A program made the translations under genes and the position numbers. Below the pieces are notes generated by a model. It saw only the letters and a program-made list of their open reading frames with translations. It ran no database searches and was not told the origin of the DNA. Shown piece by piece: positions 25,028-34,426 of a DNA stretch of 64,000 nt. Each line of letters opens with the position of its first letter. Within the stretch, counting starts at the first letter, position 1. Source of the stretch: Hydrocarboniphaga sp. (GTDB lineage Bacteria > Pseudomonadota > Gammaproteobacteria > Nevskiales > Nevskiaceae); NCBI RefSeq assembly GCF_028291725.1, contig NZ_JAQGNT010000059.1, forward strand, positions 62,001 to 126,000. The letters are read 5' to 3'.

Positions 25028-26338
25028 ATGGACATCAGCATTTTTGGTATGGGATATGTCGGCGCCGTCTGCGCCGCCGCCCTCGCAGACCGTGGCCACG
25101 GCATCATCGGCGTCGACGTTTCCAAGGACAAAGTCGATCTGATCAATGCCGGCCGTTCGCCGATCGTCGAACCCGGCCTGGAGGAGCTGCTCGCCAAGGG
25201 CGTCAAGTCCGGCAAGCTGCGCGCGACTTCGGACATCATCGACGCGATCACGGCGACCAGCCTGTCGATGATCTGCGTCGGCACGCCGAGCAAGAAGAGC
25301 GGTGATCTGGATCTGGAGCATATCGAGGCGGTGTGCCGCCAGATCGGCGCCGCGCTGAGAGGCAAGCAGGAGCGTCATACGATCGTGGTTCGCAGCACCG
25401 TGTTGCCGGGCACCGTGCGCAATGTCGTGATGCCGATCATCGAAGAAGCGTCCGGCAAGCAGTTCGGGCCGCAGCTGGGCCTGGCGGTGAATCCGGAATT
25501 CCTGCGCGAGAGCACCGCGATCAGGGACTACGCCGAACCGCCGATGACGGTGATCGGCGAGCTTGACGAATCGTCCGGCGATCTTCTCGCATCGATCTAT
25601 GAAGACTTGCCGGCGGAGATCCTGCGCCGATCCATCGAAGTGGCGGAGATGGTGAAGTACTCGTGCAATGTATGGCACGCGACCAAGATCTCGTTCGCCA
25701 ACGAAATCGGCAACATCGCCAAGGCCGCCGGCGTCGATGGACGTGACGTCATGGAAGTCGTCTGCCAGGACAGCAAGCTCAATCTGAGCGACTACTACAT
25801 GCGCCCGGGCTTCGCGTTCGGCGGTTCCTGCCTGCCCAAGGACGTGCGGGCGCTGTCGTATCGTGCGACGCAGATGGACGTCGAGATCCCTCTGCTGAAG
25901 TCGCTGATGCTGACCAACCAGGGCCAGATCAAGAAGGCCTTCGACCTGGTCGAATCCTTCGGCCTGCGCAAAATCGGCATGCTCGGCCTGAGCTTCAAGG
26001 CCAAGACCGACGATCTGCGCGAGAGCCCGCTGGTCGAACTCGCCGAAATGCTGATCGGCAAGGGCTACGAGCTGAGCATCTACGACAAGAACGTCGACTA
26101 CGCGCGCGTGCACGGCGCCAACCGCGACTACATCAACAGCAAAATCCCGCATATTTCGTCGCTGCTCAAAACCGAGCTTAGCGATGTGATCGACGAATCC
26201 GAAGTTCTGGTGCTTGGCCTGCGCGACCGCAGCTTCGAGAAGTACGTCAACGGCTCACGTGCGGACCACAAAGTCGTCGACCTGGTCGGCTTCATGCCGG
26301 AATTGTCCGACGAGGACATGCAGGGCATCTGCTGGTAG
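25028..26338 (+). CDS. algD: GDP-mannose 6-dehydrogenase AlgD
   Basis: The 436-residue enzyme begins [20 protein letters not shown], a Rossmann NAD-binding start typical of AlgD. The catalytic cysteine is in [16 protein letters not shown] (about residues 261-276), and the C-terminus ends LVGFMP...GICW as in Pseudomonas. It oxidises GDP-mannose to GDP-mannuronic acid, the committed and usually limiting step in alginate synthesis. Length and motifs match the family along the whole protein. It lies 153 bases after algA with a strong hairpin between them. Confidence 0.97.
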   Translation: MDISIFGMGYVGAVCAAALADRGHGIIGVDVSKDKVDLINAGRSPIVEPGLEELLAKGVKSGKLRATSDIIDAITATSLSMICVGTPSKKSGDLDLEHIEAVCRQIGAALRGKQERHTIVVRSTVLPGTVRNVVMPIIEEASGKQFGPQLGLAVNPEFLRESTAIRDYAEPPMTVIGELDESSGDLLASIYEDLPAEILRRSIEVAEMVKYSCNVWHATKISFANEIGNIAKAAGVDGRDVMEVVCQDSKLNLSDYYMRPGFAFGGSCLPKDVRALSYRATQMDVEIPLLKSLMLTNQGQIKKAFDLVESFGLRKIGMLGLSFKAKTDDLRESPLVELAEMLIGKGYELSIYDKNVDYARVHGANRDYINSKIPHISSLLKTELSDVIDESEVLVLGLRDRSFEKYVNGSRADHKVVDLVGFMPELSDEDMQGICW

Positions 26339-26354
26339 ATGCGGAGTACTCAGC

Positions 26355-27902
26355 GTGATTGCGCCAAGCCAGATCGCCGTGCCCGCAAGGCCGGTCGAGG
26401 TTCGCCAGCCGCAAGGCCGCTCGAAGTTTCGCGACTTCATCGGCTGGCTGCTGTACGCCACCGGCCTGCTGTTGATCGCGATCCTGCTGCCGGCGGACGC
26501 TTTTGATCCGGCATCGGCGAACTACTTCATGGCGATCGGCGCGCTCGGCATCTGGCGCTACTCACTGCGAGCGATCCACTTCATCCGCGCGATGCTGTTC
26601 CTGAAGTGGGAGTATCCGCGGCTGCGCAAGCTCGCCGATGCGGCGGGTGACAGCGCGGCGCCTTCGCATGTGTATCTGCTGATCACCAGCTTCCGCATCG
26701 ACGCGCAGACCACCGCCGACGTTTATCGCGCCAGCATCCAGGAGGCGATCCGCTGCGGCTGGCCGGCCACCCTGGTCGCGTCGATCGTCGAGATGTCGGA
26801 TCAGCGCATCATCATGTCGCTGTGGGATGCGATGCAGCCGCCGGATCGGGTGCGGCTGAAGATCGTGCGCATTCCCGGCACCGGCAAGCGTGACGGCCTG
26901 GCGCAGGGCTTTCGTGCGATCTCGCGCGACATGCCCGACGACGATGCCGTGGTTGCGGTGATCGACGGCGATACGCTGCTGCAGCCAGGCGTGATCAGCC
27001 GCACCGCGCCGTTCCTGAAGCTGCTGCCGGGCGTCGGCGCGCTGACCACCAACGAGTTCTGTCAGGTCGAAGGCGGCTACCTGATCAGCGAGTGGTACAA
27101 GCTGCGGTTCGCGCAGCGCCACCTGAACATGTGCTCGATGGCGCTGACCCGGCGCGTGCTGACGCTGACCGGAAGAATGTCGCTGTTCCGCGCCAGCATC
27201 ATCACTGACCCGAGCTTCATCTACGACGTGCAGCACGACGCGCTCGATCACTGGCGTCTCGGCCGCTTCCAGTTTCTGACCGGCGACGACAAGTCCAGCT
27301 GGTACAGCCTGATGCGTCTGGGCTGGGATACCTGGTACGTGCCGGATGCGTCGATCAGCACGGTCGAGCATCCACCCGATCCCAGTTTTTTCAAATCCTG
27401 CAAGCAGCTGATGTTCCGCTGGTACGGCAACTCGCTGCGCCAGAACGGCCGCGCGATGGGCCTGGGCCCGGGGCGCCTCGGCTGGTTCACCTACTACGTG
27501 CTGCTCGATCAACGCATCCTGATGTGGACCGGCCTGCTCGGGCTGGCGCTGGCGGTCGCGGCCAGCATCCGCTTCAACATTTTTTTCCTGGTCAGCTTTC
27601 TGCTGTGGGTCGGGCTGACGCGCCTGATCATGGCCTGGCTGCTGGTAATTTCCGGTCATCCGGTCGGTCCGGGATTCCCGCTGCTGCTGTACTACAACCA
27701 GATTCTCGGCTCGCTGATGAAGATCAAGGTTTCGTTCCGTCTCGACCAGCAGTCGTGGACGCGGCAGAAGACCACGCTCGACCGCGGCCTCAACGATTTT
27801 CAGACTCGATTCAATCGCTGGTCTTCCAACATTTTCACTTTTGCCGCGTGCAGCTTGTTTGCAGCTTTCGTGGTGGCGATGGTGACCGCGCCGGCACCGT
27901 AG
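26355..27902 (+). CDS. alg8: Alginate polymerase Alg8 (GT2 glycosyltransferase)
   Basis: The 515-residue protein has N-terminal membrane helices, a cytoplasmic GT2 domain with VIDGDT (metal-binding DxD type) and LTGDDKSSW (catalytic base), an RWYGNS motif standing in for the QxxRW-type acceptor motif, and C-terminal helices. Alg8 polymerises GDP-mannuronate into polymannuronate across the inner membrane and needs Alg44. The GTG at 26355 has GGAG eight bases ahead and begins 16 bases after algD; the frame reaches back into algD but the family start supports 26355. Confidence 0.95.
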   Translation: MIAPSQIAVPARPVEVRQPQGRSKFRDFIGWLLYATGLLLIAILLPADAFDPASANYFMAIGALGIWRYSLRAIHFIRAMLFLKWEYPRLRKLADAAGDSAAPSHVYLLITSFRIDAQTTADVYRASIQEAIRCGWPATLVASIVEMSDQRIIMSLWDAMQPPDRVRLKIVRIPGTGKRDGLAQGFRAISRDMPDDDAVVAVIDGDTLLQPGVISRTAPFLKLLPGVGALTTNEFCQVEGGYLISEWYKLRFAQRHLNMCSMALTRRVLTLTGRMSLFRASIITDPSFIYDVQHDALDHWRLGRFQFLTGDDKSSWYSLMRLGWDTWYVPDASISTVEHPPDPSFFKSCKQLMFRWYGNSLRQNGRAMGLGPGRLGWFTYYVLLDQRILMWTGLLGLALAVAASIRFNIFFLVSFLLWVGLTRLIMAWLLVISGHPVGPGFPLLLYYNQILGSLMKIKVSFRLDQQSWTRQKTTLDRGLNDFQTRFNRWSSNIFTFAACSLFAAFVVAMVTAPAP

Positions 27903-27906
27903 CGCC

Positions 27907-27975
27907 GTAGGGCGGGTCGTGACCCGCCGTTTTTTAGACGATGCAGAAACAGCGGCGGGTCACGACCCGCCCTAC
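27907..27975. repeat. Palindromic repeat family D with terminator-like left half
   Basis: Perfect 23-base arms at 27907-27929 and 27953-27975. The left arm is itself self-complementary (GGCGGGTCGTGACCCGCC, 27911-27928) and is followed by GTTTTTT, so it has the shape of an intrinsic terminator inside the alginate operon between alg8 and alg44. Confidence 0.85.
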
Positions 27976-27998
27976 ACGGACAGTCAACAGGAACGCTC

Positions 27999-29240
27999 AT
28001 GGACGATGTCAGACCTTCACTGGTGCACGAGGCCGAGGCACAACGCCAGCATCCGCGGGTGCGCGTCGCCGGCAGTTTTCTGCTCGACGGCGAAGGCGCG
28101 CCGCGCAGTTATCGCCTCAACGACCTGTCGGCCGGCGGGCTCAGCTTCGACGCGCAGAGCGATCGCTTCCAGGTCGGCGCCACGCTGCGCGGACGGCTTG
28201 GTTTCCAGCTCGAATCGGTGTCGATGGTGTTGCCGATCACGCTGCAGATCCGCAATGTATCGCCGGGCGGCAGCCGCGTCGGCGGCAGCTTCATGGCGCT
28301 GGGCACGCGCGAAACCTCGGTGCTGCGTCAGCTGATCAACTCGACGCTGGCGGGCGAGCTGGTATCCACCGGCGAGCTGATCAACGTGCTGTCGCGCGAC
28401 AATTTCGTCAAGCCGCGCGCGGTCAAGGACGCCGGCGGGCTCAGCGGCCGCGCACGCTTTCGCGCGATGATGGCGACCGCGGCGATGGCCCTGGTCGGAA
28501 TCGCTGCCTGCTTTTATGCGGGGTCCAAACTCTATGCGATGGCCTTCGTCACGCAGGCGTCCGCGGCCAAGGTCGCCGCGCCGAGTTTCGCGGTGACGAT
28601 GCCGCGCGACGGTACGTTCTTCAGCCTGATTCCGGCCGACGGCATCGTCAAAAAAGGCCAGCCGCTGGGTTCGTTCCAGGCGGCGATGCTCGACGTGGTG
28701 CAGTCCGATCTCGGCTCTATGCATCTGACGCCGGAACAGCTGTCGGCGCTGATGGGCGAGCAGCTCAAGGGCACCTTGTCGAGCCCCTGCGATTGCCGCG
28801 TGCAGCAGCAGATCGCGTTCGACGGCCAGTATGTGAACCGCGGCCAGCCGCTGTTCGAGCTGGTGCCGGTCGACGCCAAGCCTTACGTGCTGGCGCGCTT
28901 CCGCTTCGAGAGCATCGATCGTCTGCCGATCGGCCGTGTCGTCGCGTTCACGGTCACCGGCGATTCGACCGAGCGCTACGGCAAGGTGCGTGATCTGCGC
29001 CTGCTGTCGCCGGCCGGCGCCGCCGAAGCCAGCGCCAGCGACATGCGCGGCCTCAACGGCGCCAGCGCTCTGTCCGACGTGATCGCGACGATCGAGCCGG
29101 ACCGCCCGCTCGACAACCAGCTGATCGACCGCCCGGTGCAGGCGACACTCGGCAACGAGTCCGCGATCAGCGCAGCGGTGGCGAGCCTGAGCGAACGCGC
29201 GCGCACGCTGGTGTCGCAGAAGCTGGTCGCGCAAAAGTGA
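27999..29240 (+). CDS. alg44: Alginate co-polymerase Alg44 (PilZ c-di-GMP receptor)
   Basis: The 413-residue protein has an N-terminal PilZ domain with RQHPR at residues 16-20 (RxxxR) and the downstream NDLSAGG motif that together bind c-di-GMP. A transmembrane helix (about residues 157-180) follows, then a periplasmic HlyD/MFP-like region containing GDCRVQQQ-type strand segments. Alg44 activates Alg8 when c-di-GMP is bound and bridges to periplasmic components. Both key arginines are present, so allosteric control should be intact. The gene starts 96 bases after alg8. Confidence 0.95.
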   Translation: MDDVRPSLVHEAEAQRQHPRVRVAGSFLLDGEGAPRSYRLNDLSAGGLSFDAQSDRFQVGATLRGRLGFQLESVSMVLPITLQIRNVSPGGSRVGGSFMALGTRETSVLRQLINSTLAGELVSTGELINVLSRDNFVKPRAVKDAGGLSGRARFRAMMATAAMALVGIAACFYAGSKLYAMAFVTQASAAKVAAPSFAVTMPRDGTFFSLIPADGIVKKGQPLGSFQAAMLDVVQSDLGSMHLTPEQLSALMGEQLKGTLSSPCDCRVQQQIAFDGQYVNRGQPLFELVPVDAKPYVLARFRFESIDRLPIGRVVAFTVTGDSTERYGKVRDLRLLSPAGAAEASASDMRGLNGASALSDVIATIEPDRPLDNQLIDRPVQATLGNESAISAAVASLSERARTLVSQKLVAQK

Positions 29241-29250
29241 GCCGGCGCGC

Positions 29251-30945
29251 ATGAGCCGGTTCCGGCATGGCGCCGCGCGCTTATCGGTGATGGCCTTGTC
29301 TGGCGCGCTGCTGGTTGCGGCGGTCGCCCGGGCGCAGGAGACCGTCGTCGTCGAGGCCAAGTCGGCTGCGGCCCGCGGGCTGCCGGATCTGAAGCGCGGC
29401 CAGCTGGCCGCCACCGAAGATCGCATGGACGATGCCGAAGCCGATCTGCTGCCGCTGGCCGAGCTTGGCTATGTCGAGGCGCAAATCGCGCTCGGCAAGC
29501 TCTACGCACGCATCGGCACGCCGGATCGCATCGCTGCGGCGATCGTCTGGCTGCGCCATGCCGGGCAACGGGCACCGGTGCCGGTGCAGGTTCCGCTCGG
29601 CCGCCTGCTGGCCCGCTCCAATGATCCCAACGAACTCGTCGAAGCCCAGCAGCTGTTGAGCACGGCCTACGCGGATCGCAGGGACAGCGAGGCGCTGGCC
29701 GGCCTGGTGCGCCTGTACTCCGGACATCCGCAGCTGGATCGCGAGCGGCAGGTCGCCAGGCTTGCCGCGCGTGCCGAGAAGATTCCGCAGCCGGACACCC
29801 TCTCGGCCGCCGTTGGCTGGTATCGCAGCACGCCGCAGATAGAAGGCCATCCCGCGCATCTGCTCGAGCTGTGCCGCAAGGCGATCGACCAGGTACCGGA
29901 ATGCCATATCGATCTGGCCAAAGATGCGCGGCGCCGCGGCGATCACAAGCAGCTCGAAAAGCAGGTCGACGACAGCATCGTCGCGTATGACGCTCAACTG
30001 CTGAGTGAAACCGCGCTGACTTCGCTGGCGCGTGTACTGGTCGACGATCCGAAAGACGACAGCAACGATCCGATCCCGAATCTGTCGGCCCTGGACGTGA
30101 AGCTGTCCGATGTCGAGGAAGACGAAGGCGAGGCGGCGCTGCGCCAGCAGGCTGCGGAGCACAGCCAGATCTCGCCGGGCTGCAGCGGGCCGAGCCTGCC
30201 GGTCGCGGCGAAACCCGCCGGCGATGACGCCGCTCCGACGGACGCGGCGACTTCGGCAGCCGCGCAGGAGATCGCAGCCGAGCCTGAACTTGCCGGCAAG
30301 GTCCTGCAGAAACTGCTGCAGGGGCAGGGCCTCGCACCGGTGCTCGCGGCCGGCGTGGTGGTGCGCTATCCGTATCTGTTGCCCGGCACCGACGTCGAAG
30401 CCAGGCTGAAGCAGGGCGACGAGGATGGGGTGCCGGAAGCGCGGCTGTATCTGGGCACGCTGTATCTGCAGGGCGCTCGGGCGGTCCGCGATCCGGCGCG
30501 CACGCTGCAATATCTGAGCAAGGCCGAACACGATCCGCAGACGGCGCTGCAGGCGCATTATTTTCTCGGCCGTCTGTATCAGTACGGCTATCTGGACGAG
30601 AGTTCGCCGCTGTTGGCAACCCGGCATCTGATCTACGCCGCGCGGCATGGCTATGCCTCGGCCGACGGCGCGATCGCGCGGCTGTTTTCGTCCGGCAAGG
30701 GGCTATGCCCGAATCTGCTCGACGCCTACGTGTTCGCCAAGCTTGCCGTTGCCGGCGGCAGCGACAACACCGCGCCGCTGCTCGCTGCGATCAAGGCGCA
30801 GCTGAGCCCGCAGCAGGCCACCGAGGCCGAGCAGCGGCTGCGCGCCGAAATCGCCGCGCGCCCGGATGCCGGCGCCGGCCGCTATGCCCAGCAAACGCCG
30901 GCGAATCCGCTGGCCGCCGGTTCTGCCAGGGACGGCCAGACCTGA
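29251..30945 (+). CDS. algK: Alginate periplasmic scaffold AlgK (TPR/Sel1)
   Basis: The 564-residue protein has a signal sequence and many Sel1-like TPR repeats (for example AEADLLPLAELGYVEAQIAL and ARLYLGTLYLQGARAV). AlgK is an outer-membrane lipoprotein in Pseudomonas (about 475 residues) that binds AlgX and positions the AlgE porin. Here the signal peptide ends AARAVARAQE-like with no lipobox cysteine, so the mature protein may be soluble or anchored otherwise. A low-complexity Ala/Asp/Pro segment (about residues 305-345) explains part of the extra length. It begins ten bases after alg44. Confidence 0.9.
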   Translation: MSRFRHGAARLSVMALSGALLVAAVARAQETVVVEAKSAAARGLPDLKRGQLAATEDRMDDAEADLLPLAELGYVEAQIALGKLYARIGTPDRIAAAIVWLRHAGQRAPVPVQVPLGRLLARSNDPNELVEAQQLLSTAYADRRDSEALAGLVRLYSGHPQLDRERQVARLAARAEKIPQPDTLSAAVGWYRSTPQIEGHPAHLLELCRKAIDQVPECHIDLAKDARRRGDHKQLEKQVDDSIVAYDAQLLSETALTSLARVLVDDPKDDSNDPIPNLSALDVKLSDVEEDEGEAALRQQAAEHSQISPGCSGPSLPVAAKPAGDDAAPTDAATSAAAQEIAAEPELAGKVLQKLLQGQGLAPVLAAGVVVRYPYLLPGTDVEARLKQGDEDGVPEARLYLGTLYLQGARAVRDPARTLQYLSKAEHDPQTALQAHYFLGRLYQYGYLDESSPLLATRHLIYAARHGYASADGAIARLFSSGKGLCPNLLDAYVFAKLAVAGGSDNTAPLLAAIKAQLSPQQATEAEQRLRAEIAARPDAGAGRYAQQTPANPLAAGSARDGQT

Positions 30946-31033
30946 TGAACATGATCTATAAAAACGGGATCAATAAACAGGATCAATAAACAGGATCAAT
31001 AAACGGGATCAATAAAAACATGATCAATAAAAA
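30945..31033 (+). repeat. 13-bp tandem repeats leading into the algE start codon
   Basis: Units of the form GGATCAATAAACA start at 30967, 30980 and 30993, with variant units at 31006 and 31021; the algE ATG (31020) lies at the junction of the last two. A 14-codon open frame beginning at 30945, overlapping the algK stop as TGATG, reads into the repeats and stops at 30989. The array looks like slippage duplication of the algE ribosome-binding region. Confidence 0.85.
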
Positions 31034-32480
31034 TTCCAATGGAGCCTTGGCTGTTGTTCGCCGCCGGCATCTGTCGATGCTCGTCGCCGCCGGCTTTGGT
31101 GTCGCGATGCCGGTGATCGCCGATGCGCTCGAACTCGACTATCGGCTGAAGGCCACGGTCGCCGGCGTCGCCGATGGCGGCCGCGATCTGGATCTCAACA
31201 ATGCGGACTCGACCGCCGAGGCCTACGTCGACATGACGCCCTGGGTGCATCTGCAGTTCAATGAGGACTGGGCCGCGTTCGTCCGCGTGCGTGCTTATCA
31301 GCCGAGCGGCAGCTTGCTGCAGCCCGGCAACGAGAACGACAACCTCGGTGCCACCAGCAAGGGCTTCGTCGCGCTGAAGGAAGCCTGGGTTGAATACGGC
31401 GGCCTGACCAGCTATCCCGGCGAAGTACTGCGGCTTGGCCGGCAGCGCATCCGCGATGAAGATGCCCAGTTCCTCGATCAGGAAATCGACGCGCTGCGCT
31501 GGATCGTCGACACCACGCTGCTCAACAGCGAGCTCGGCGTCGCCCACCAGTTCGACAGCTACCGCAGCGATGGCGCCGATATCGCGCGCGAGCAGAAGGA
31601 CCGTACCTACGTATTCGGCCATATCGATTACGACTGGATCGAGCGTCAGCGCATCGGCCTGCGCGTGGCGCATGCGATCGACGACGAGCATCTGCCGGCG
31701 CCTGGCGACACCGTTGACCCGAGCGAGCGCAACACCCAGGGGAATCTGACCTGGATCGGCGTCTACGCCGACAACCATTCCTATGATTGGCGGCCGATCC
31801 AGCCTCAGGGCGCCGAGCTTTCGTACTGGAGTTCGGCGACTTTCCTGAGCGGCCATCGCGATCGCATCATCGAGGACCCGGCGACGCACACGGTCGTCGG
31901 CAGCGCCGGCGAAGACACGCATGCCTGGGCTGCCGAGACCGGCATCCGCGCGCGCGTCGCGGGCCCGGTTCAAGTCGGCGCGGCTTACGCCTACAGCAGC
32001 GGCGGCAGCGCCGATGACGCGGACCGGCAGTTCGAGCAGACTGGCATCCAGAGCAACTACTCGCGCTTCACCGGTACGCGCACGCAGATCTATCGCTACA
32101 ACGAGGCCTACCGGCCCGAACTAGGCAACCTGGAAGTGGCCAGCGCGTTCGCGTCGCTCAGCGAAGCCGGCTACGACGCCAGCCTGATCTACAACCGCTT
32201 CCGCCGTACCCAGAGCGACGGTGCCGTGGTCAGCGACGGGCTGAGCGTATCTCCCGTGCAGGACAGCCACGACCTCGGCGACGGCCTCGACCTGGTGATG
32301 AGCCGATACTTTTCGCTCGGCCGCGCCAGCACCGACGAGCTGCCGGACTACACGCCGTCCGACGACGCGGCCGACAGCTCGCTGCGGCTGCGTGCGTCCT
32401 GGTTCAATCCGGGCAAGGCCTACGGCGCGCAGGCCAAGGACGAGTACCGCGTGATGCTGGAGTTGACGCTGTGGTATTGA
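31020..32480 (+). CDS. algE: Alginate outer-membrane export porin AlgE
   Basis: The 486-residue protein has an N-terminal signal sequence ending near ADALELDYR, then a beta-rich sequence with alternating hydrophobic strands and a C-terminal residue set ending LTLWY, typical of an outer-membrane barrel. The segments LRLGRQRIRDEDAQF and DEEIDALRW-like portions match AlgE, an 18-strand barrel with an arginine-lined, anion-selective pore. Pseudomonas AlgE is about 490 residues. The start codon sits inside a tandem repeat; the last ten bases overlap the algG start. Confidence 0.93.
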   Translation: MINKNSNGALAVVRRRHLSMLVAAGFGVAMPVIADALELDYRLKATVAGVADGGRDLDLNNADSTAEAYVDMTPWVHLQFNEDWAAFVRVRAYQPSGSLLQPGNENDNLGATSKGFVALKEAWVEYGGLTSYPGEVLRLGRQRIRDEDAQFLDQEIDALRWIVDTTLLNSELGVAHQFDSYRSDGADIAREQKDRTYVFGHIDYDWIERQRIGLRVAHAIDDEHLPAPGDTVDPSERNTQGNLTWIGVYADNHSYDWRPIQPQGAELSYWSSATFLSGHRDRIIEDPATHTVVGSAGEDTHAWAAETGIRARVAGPVQVGAAYAYSSGGSADDADRQFEQTGIQSNYSRFTGTRTQIYRYNEAYRPELGNLEVASAFASLSEAGYDASLIYNRFRRTQSDGAVVSDGLSVSPVQDSHDLGDGLDLVMSRYFSLGRASTDELPDYTPSDDAADSSLRLRASWFNPGKAYGAQAKDEYRVMLELTLWY

Positions 32481-34243
32481 GATGGCCAGCGACGCTGTCG
32501 GGCCTGCTGCTGAGCCTGATGCTGGGGCTGGGCTGCGCGCCGGCGGATGCGCGGCCCGCGGCGCAGCATACGCCGCTGCCGAGCGCAGCGAGCGACCCGG
32601 ACGAAGACCCGGATGTCGTGACGCCGAAGTTTGCAAAAACGCCGCGGCTCGGCCTGGGCGATCACGACGACGCATCCAGCGACGACGAGATGCTCGATGC
32701 CTCGCTGGACGATCCCGGCGAGCGCTATCAGACCGACGGCTCGGATCAGGACGATCCGGCCGAGGACGATCGCAAGCTGCTCGAAGCCGAGAAGCGGCCG
32801 TACGAGATCAGCACCTCGTCCGGCGCCGAGCTGAAGATGGCGCCGCCGACCTTGCCGGATCTGACGCCTTATACCGCCGACAAGGTGATGGAGAAGATTC
32901 AGCAGAAGCGGCCGGGCCGTGCCGAAGTCGCCAGCGTGCTGAACCAGCTGTCGTTCCGCGGCTTCATGGGCCGCGACGAACGCATGCGCGACTGGGCGGC
33001 GCGGCAGGGCGGCTTGCCGAAAGCGATCTTCATCCGCGGTGGCTACGTCACGCCGCGCGACATCGCCCGGCAGGTACCGCGCCAGTACTTCGAGGAAGTG
33101 CAGAAGGGCGTGTTCGTCGCGCGCCTGCCGATCGACGTCGCGCCGGGCGCGACCCTGCATATCGACGACTCGGTCGGCGATTTCCGCTTGTCGCAGGATC
33201 GCGGATCGTTCCTGATCAACGAGGGCCGGCTGTTCATCACCGGCAGCCGGCTGCGTGCCTGGAACGAGGCACGCAAGGACGCCGCGCAGTTCGAGGACAA
33301 GCACGACTTCCGGCCCTTCATCGTGTCCTGGGGCGGATCGCAGACTTACATCGTCAACAGCGTGATCGCCAACCTCGGCTATGCATCGAGCAAATCCTAC
33401 GGCGTGTCGATTTCGCAGTTCTCGCCGTCGCTGAAACAGGTGATGAACCGGCCGAACCCGAGCGGCTGGATCATCGACTCCGAGTTCTATGACCTGTGGT
33501 ATGGCTTCTATTGCTACGAGGCTGAAGACTTCGTGCTGCGCGGCAACGACTACCACGACAACATCAAGTACGGCATCGATCCGCACGATCGCTCGCGGCG
33601 CCTGATCATCGCCGAGAACAAGGCGTATAGAACTCGCGAGAAGCACGGCATCATCGTCTCGCGCGAAGTCGACGACAGCTGGATCATCAACAACGAGGCC
33701 TATGAGAACCATCTGTCGGGCATCGTCGTCGACCGCAACAGCGTCAACAACGTAGTTGCGTACAACCGTGTCTATCGCAACAAGTCCGACGGCATCACGA
33801 TTTACGAGAGCCCGCAGACGCTGATCTGGGGCAACCTGGTCACACGCAACAACCGTCACGGCATGCGCGTGCGCAACAGCACCGACGTGCGCCTGTACGA
33901 CAACGTCGCCATCGCCAACGGCCTGTCCGGCGTCTACGGCCACGTCAAGGACCTGCGCGGCACCGGCCGAAACATGGCGCTCGATCCTTTCCGCAAGACG
34001 ATCTCGATGATCGTCGCCGGTGGCCAGCTGATCTCCAACGGCTCGTCGCCGGTCAACATCGATCAGCCGCTGAGTCTGGAGTTGTACGACGTCGACCTGC
34101 GCGCGCCGCAGCGCGAGCTCGGCATCAAGTTCACCGGCATTCTCGGCAAGCACCAGGACGAAGTGCTGAACATTCTGATGCGGCAGAAGAAGGCGGTGGT
34201 GGTGCGGCCCGCAACCGCCACCGTCGTCGGCACGAGCAACTGA
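32471..34243 (+). CDS. algG: Mannuronan C5-epimerase AlgG
   Basis: The 590-residue protein has a signal peptide (about residues 1-28), a right-handed beta-helix built of parallel-helix repeats, and the catalytic motif DPHD at residues 370-373. AlgG converts mannuronate to guluronate residues in the periplasm and belongs to the export scaffold. Residues about 40-105 are highly acidic and probably disordered (DPDEDPDVV, DDASSDDEM, SDQDDPAEDD), an extension compared with the 543-residue Pseudomonas protein. The GTG at 32471 overlaps algE by ten bases; a TTG at 32477 is another option. Confidence 0.95.
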   Translation: MVLRWPATLSGLLLSLMLGLGCAPADARPAAQHTPLPSAASDPDEDPDVVTPKFAKTPRLGLGDHDDASSDDEMLDASLDDPGERYQTDGSDQDDPAEDDRKLLEAEKRPYEISTSSGAELKMAPPTLPDLTPYTADKVMEKIQQKRPGRAEVASVLNQLSFRGFMGRDERMRDWAARQGGLPKAIFIRGGYVTPRDIARQVPRQYFEEVQKGVFVARLPIDVAPGATLHIDDSVGDFRLSQDRGSFLINEGRLFITGSRLRAWNEARKDAAQFEDKHDFRPFIVSWGGSQTYIVNSVIANLGYASSKSYGVSISQFSPSLKQVMNRPNPSGWIIDSEFYDLWYGFYCYEAEDFVLRGNDYHDNIKYGIDPHDRSRRLIIAENKAYRTREKHGIIVSREVDDSWIINNEAYENHLSGIVVDRNSVNNVVAYNRVYRNKSDGITIYESPQTLIWGNLVTRNNRHGMRVRNSTDVRLYDNVAIANGLSGVYGHVKDLRGTGRNMALDPFRKTISMIVAGGQLISNGSSPVNIDQPLSLELYDVDLRAPQRELGIKFTGILGKHQDEVLNILMRQKKAVVVRPATATVVGTSN

Positions 34244-34277
34244 CGTGAAACTGGCAATGCCCATCAATCACGCCGCT

Positions 34278-34378
34278 CCGTTCCTCCCGAGTAGCCTCGC
34301 GCAGCGAGACGTATCGAGGGACTTGAGCACGATGCATCCCTCGATACGGCCACTGCGTGGCCTACTCGGGAGGAACGG
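34278..34378. repeat. Palindromic repeat family B, copy 1
   Basis: The outer arms read CCGTTCCTCCCGAGTAGC and its complement, with inner GTATCGAGGGA/TCCCTCGATAC complements, spanning 34278-34378. Related copies occur at 40480-40602 and 42963-43060. It fills the algG-algI gap of 183 bases. Confidence 0.9.
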
Positions 34379-34426
34379 GGTTTCCCGAAGAGTGTCGATC
34401 CACGCCACCAGCGAGCGACTGTAACC

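Noticed and set aside
30967-31033. Tandem repeats considered as a CRISPR or origin iteron set
   Set aside because: The units are short, directly adjacent, and tied to a translation start; no replication gene is nearby.
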